A DNA stretch of 64,000 nt, taken from NCBI RefSeq assembly GCF_019236175.1, contig NZ_JAFAJM010000019.1, forward strand, positions 62,001 through 126,000, given 5' to 3'. The translations under genes were made by a program, and so were the position numbers. A model generated the notes under the pieces. It saw nothing but the letters and a program-made list of their open reading frames with translations. It searched no databases and had not been told where the DNA came from. This DNA comes from Chryseobacterium sp. Its GTDB lineage: Bacteria > Bacteroidota > Bacteroidia > Flavobacteriales > Weeksellaceae. Shown one piece after another: positions 61,750-64,000 of this stretch; the stretch's first letter is position 1, and the number at the start of each line of letters is the position of its first letter.

Positions 61750-64000
61750 ATGAAAAGACAACTACTTTCTTTAGGGCTTCTGGTCATTGCTGTTTCCGCA
61801 AGTGCTCAACTTAAAAATGTTGAAGCAGATACCATCAGAACCCAGACCATTGAAGATATTAATCTTCACAAAACGGGAAATCCCAACCAGGCAAGAACAT
61901 TATCTACAAAATCCAACCTTACGGTAATGGAGAATCCACAGGCTATAGCCATTGTTACTCATGAAATTATTGAGCAGCAACAGGCTAAACAGTTGAGCGA
62001 TGTTCTTCAGAACGTAAACGGATTATACGTTACCTCATCCAGAGGAAATTCTCAGGACAGCTTTGGAGGGCGTGGTTTTAGTTTAGGAAATGATAATATC
62101 TTTAAAAACGGGGCAAGAATAAACAGTGGAGTTTTCCCTGAAGTAAGTGGGCTGGAAAGAGTAGAAGTTTTAAAAGGAGCCAACGCCATGCTTTTTGGTA
62201 ACGCCGCTGCAGGGGGTATTATCAACATGATTACTAAAAAACCGAAATTTAATTTTGGGGGAAGTATAGGATTAAACGGAGGAAGCTGGAATTCTTATAA
62301 ACCAACGGTAGATATTTACGGACCACTATCTAAAAACATTGCTTTCAGAGTTAATGGTGCATATGAATATGCTGAAAGTTTCAGGGATGTGGTACAGTCG
62401 GAAAAATATTATTTTAATCCGTCCTTCTTATTTAATATAAGCCAGAAATCACAATTGATTGTTGAGGCAGATTATCTTAAGAATAATTTCACTCCGGATT
62501 TTGGTATCGGTTCTATTACGAATAGTGATGGTAGCTATACCATGAATACCTTATTGCCAAGGAATGCCTTTTTAGGAGCAAACTGGCAATATCAGAATGT
62601 GGAACAGGCTTCCACGAATGTTACTTTCAACCATCAGTTTAATGAAAAATGGTCTTTAAATGCTGTGGCTTCTTATCAGAACTATACCAAAGATTACTTC
62701 TCAACGGAAAGAGTACAGTGGGCCTATAATGATAAAAACCGTCTTGTCTGGAACAGACCATTAAATAAAACATACAATGAGCAGAATTATACTTCTGCAC
62801 AGGTCAATATCAATGGGGAATTTAATACCGGAAGAATCAGTCATAAGATTTTAATCGGAGCTGATGCTGATTATGGTACAGCAGATTCCTATACTTATTA
62901 TGATCCTAGTATTGCAGATCCTAAAAAAGCAGCTTTCGGAACTTCTTATTTATATGGTACTAACGGGAATCCGGATGGACTGGTATTTATGGATGATCCG
63001 TCTACATGGGCAGCTGGAGGTATTCCAAATTCTAAAACACTGGAAAAGAACAGAATCAATACCAGAAGAATCGGAGTATTTGTTCAGGATTTCGTGAGCC
63101 TTACCAAAGAACTTAAAGTGCTGGCTGGTTTACGCTGGTCGTATGTAGAAAATATGCCTACGATCAATACAAAATTTATGACCAATACAAAATCATTTGT
63201 CGGTAATACTTCCACTTCAGATCAGGCAGTATCTCCGAAGTTGGGATTGGTGTATATGCCTAATGATAATCTTTCCGTATTTGCAACCTATACTAATTCT
63301 TTCGTAGCAAATGCAGGATATATGTCTGACCAGCTTGACAACCTGAATACTTCCGGAACTTCAGCCGATGTATTGGCAAGAATTGCTAATTTACCGAAAC
63401 AAGGAATTAAGCCTACTACAGTAGATCAGTATGAAATAGGAGCAAAGAAAAATTTCTGGAACAATGCAATTGCTGTTAATCTTACACTATATCAGATTAT
63501 CTACAATAATTATTATCAAAATTATTTCTATACTTCAACGAATACTAAAGGAGATATCAGTGTAATCACTCCGGATAACAACCTGAAAGAACTGGCAGGA
63601 AAGATGAGAAGCCGTGGAGTGGAAGTAGATATTACGGGTAATCCTAATGAAAGCCTATCTATTATTGCAGGATTCTCTTATAATAATTCGGTTTATATTG
63701 ATACTCCTGAGAAAGGATACGTAGAAAACCAAAGACTCGTAAGAACTCCGGCGACGACTGCCAATGCCTCTGTTTTCTATAAATTCACCAGCTATGTAAA
63801 AGGATTAAAAGTAGGAGCAGGTATTTATTATATCGGAGACAGAATTGCCGGATGGAATGATTCGAAATCTACCAATATCACCAGAAATAATATTACAAGA
63901 ATGATACCTATCAAAGATTACACGACAGTGAGTTTATCTGTAGGATATGACTGGAAAAAATTCTCTATTCAGGGGAAAGTGGGTAACCTGTTCGATGTAG
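61750..64000 (+). CDS. TonB-dependent siderophore receptor, C-terminus cut by window
   Basis: At least 750 codons are open from ATG 61750 to the window edge. Signal MKRQLLSLGLLVIAVSASA, then Q. Plug domain: SKSNLTVMENPQAIAIVTHE (TonB-box region precedes it), QQQAKQLSDVLQNVNGLYVT, RGFSLGNDNIFKNG, LERVEVLKGANAMLFGNAAA, GGIINMITKKPKF. The barrel follows with typical strands (QYEIGAKKNFWNNAIAVNLT). It is like the ferrichrome/coprogen group of FhuA-type receptors. The left-hand TonB receptor at 1437-3875 is a different type. Confidence 0.92.
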   Translation, partial: MKRQLLSLGLLVIAVSASAQLKNVEADTIRTQTIEDINLHKTGNPNQARTLSTKSNLTVMENPQAIAIVTHEIIEQQQAKQLSDVLQNVNGLYVTSSRGNSQDSFGGRGFSLGNDNIFKNGARINSGVFPEVSGLERVEVLKGANAMLFGNAAAGGIINMITKKPKFNFGGSIGLNGGSWNSYKPTVDIYGPLSKNIAFRVNGAYEYAESFRDVVQSEKYYFNPSFLFNISQKSQLIVEADYLKNNFTPDFGIGSITNSDGSYTMNTLLPRNAFLGANWQYQNVEQASTNVTFNHQFNEKWSLNAVASYQNYTKDYFSTERVQWAYNDKNRLVWNRPLNKTYNEQNYTSAQVNINGEFNTGRISHKILIGADADYGTADSYTYYDPSIADPKKAAFGTSYLYGTNGNPDGLVFMDDPSTWAAGGIPNSKTLEKNRINTRRIGVFVQDFVSLTKELKVLAGLRWSYVENMPTINTKFMTNTKSFVGNTSTSDQAVSPKLGLVYMPNDNLSVFATYTNSFVANAGYMSDQLDNLNTSGTSADVLARIANLPKQGIKPTTVDQYEIGAKKNFWNNAIAVNLTLYQIIYNNYYQNYFYTSTNTKGDISVITPDNNLKELAGKMRSRGVEVDITGNPNESLSIIAGFSYNNSVYIDTPEKGYVENQRLVRTPATTANASVFYKFTSYVKGLKVGAGIYYIGDRIAGWNDSKSTNITRNNITRMIPIKDYTTVSLSVGYDWKKFSIQGKVGNLFDV

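Noticed and set aside
1..64000. CRISPR arrays, insertion sequences, integrases and rRNA
   Set aside because: Looked for regularly spaced repeats, transposase motifs and rRNA signatures; none seen. One tRNA only.

Overview
The window is chromosomal DNA of a Flavobacteriia-type Bacteroidota, most likely Chryseobacterium or a close Weeksellaceae relative. The reasons are low-GC DNA; promoters of the TAnnTTTG (-7) / TTTG (-33) type; few Shine-Dalgarno sites; type IX secretion (T9SS) cargo with C-terminal sorting domains; TonB-dependent receptors; a T9SS plug-protein gene at the left edge; and a bacteriocin-like peptide with a KKLSREE...SGG leader. I see no transposase, prophage or CRISPR array. 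Most of the window is core genome with small accessory patches.

Layout. 0-1.4 kb: a partial T9SS plug gene divergent from an MBL-fold hydrolase. 1.4-7.6 kb: a likely trehalose-use locus (MFS permease, cytoplasmic GH37 trehalase and TonB receptor, divergent from an AraC-type regulator). 7.7-8.7 kb: a DUF3892-like gene broken by one stop codon, and a thioredoxin-like protein. 8.9-15.9 kb: a TetR regulator and an RND tripartite efflux pump, with the palindrome (T/C)TAACAC(T/C)GTTAG repeated four times. 16-19.8 kb: miaA, yicC, gmk, nadA. 19.8-25.4 kb: a 56-residue double-glycine bacteriocin-like peptide, then thrABC behind a threonine-rich leader peptide (a likely attenuator), then folB. 25.4-27.5 kb: a DUF4403 protein, an RDD protein and tRNA-Cys. 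27.5-32.3 kb: an accessory, gene-poor, very AT-rich stretch with three unknown small genes, a glycosyltransferase, a glycine-zipper lipoprotein, repeated palindromes and a duplicated hairpin module. 32.3-41 kb: a polytopic membrane protein, aroC, two thioredoxin-fold proteins, a YkvA protein, a fused OPRT-OMP decarboxylase (UMP synthase), and a large M1-peptidase-like/beta-barrel protein that seems to have lost its zinc site. 41-49.3 kb: four T9SS cargo genes around a 1078-residue outer-membrane protein. 49.5-61.6 kb: housekeeping and metabolic genes (dus, deoC, Lrp, EEP nuclease, trmD, NDH-2, GH25 lysozyme, a regulatory-domain/hydrolase fusion, a nucleotidase, ABC-F, Gfo/Idh/MocA). 61.7 kb to the end: a TonB-dependent siderophore receptor cut by the window edge.

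The most informative non-coding signals are the Thr-leader attenuator at about 20122-20317, the TetR operator series at 8947-9866, the GG-leader peptide at 19840-20010, and the palindromes and duplicated hairpin modules of 27.8-30.9 kb. Functions are assigned by reading motifs. No database search was run.
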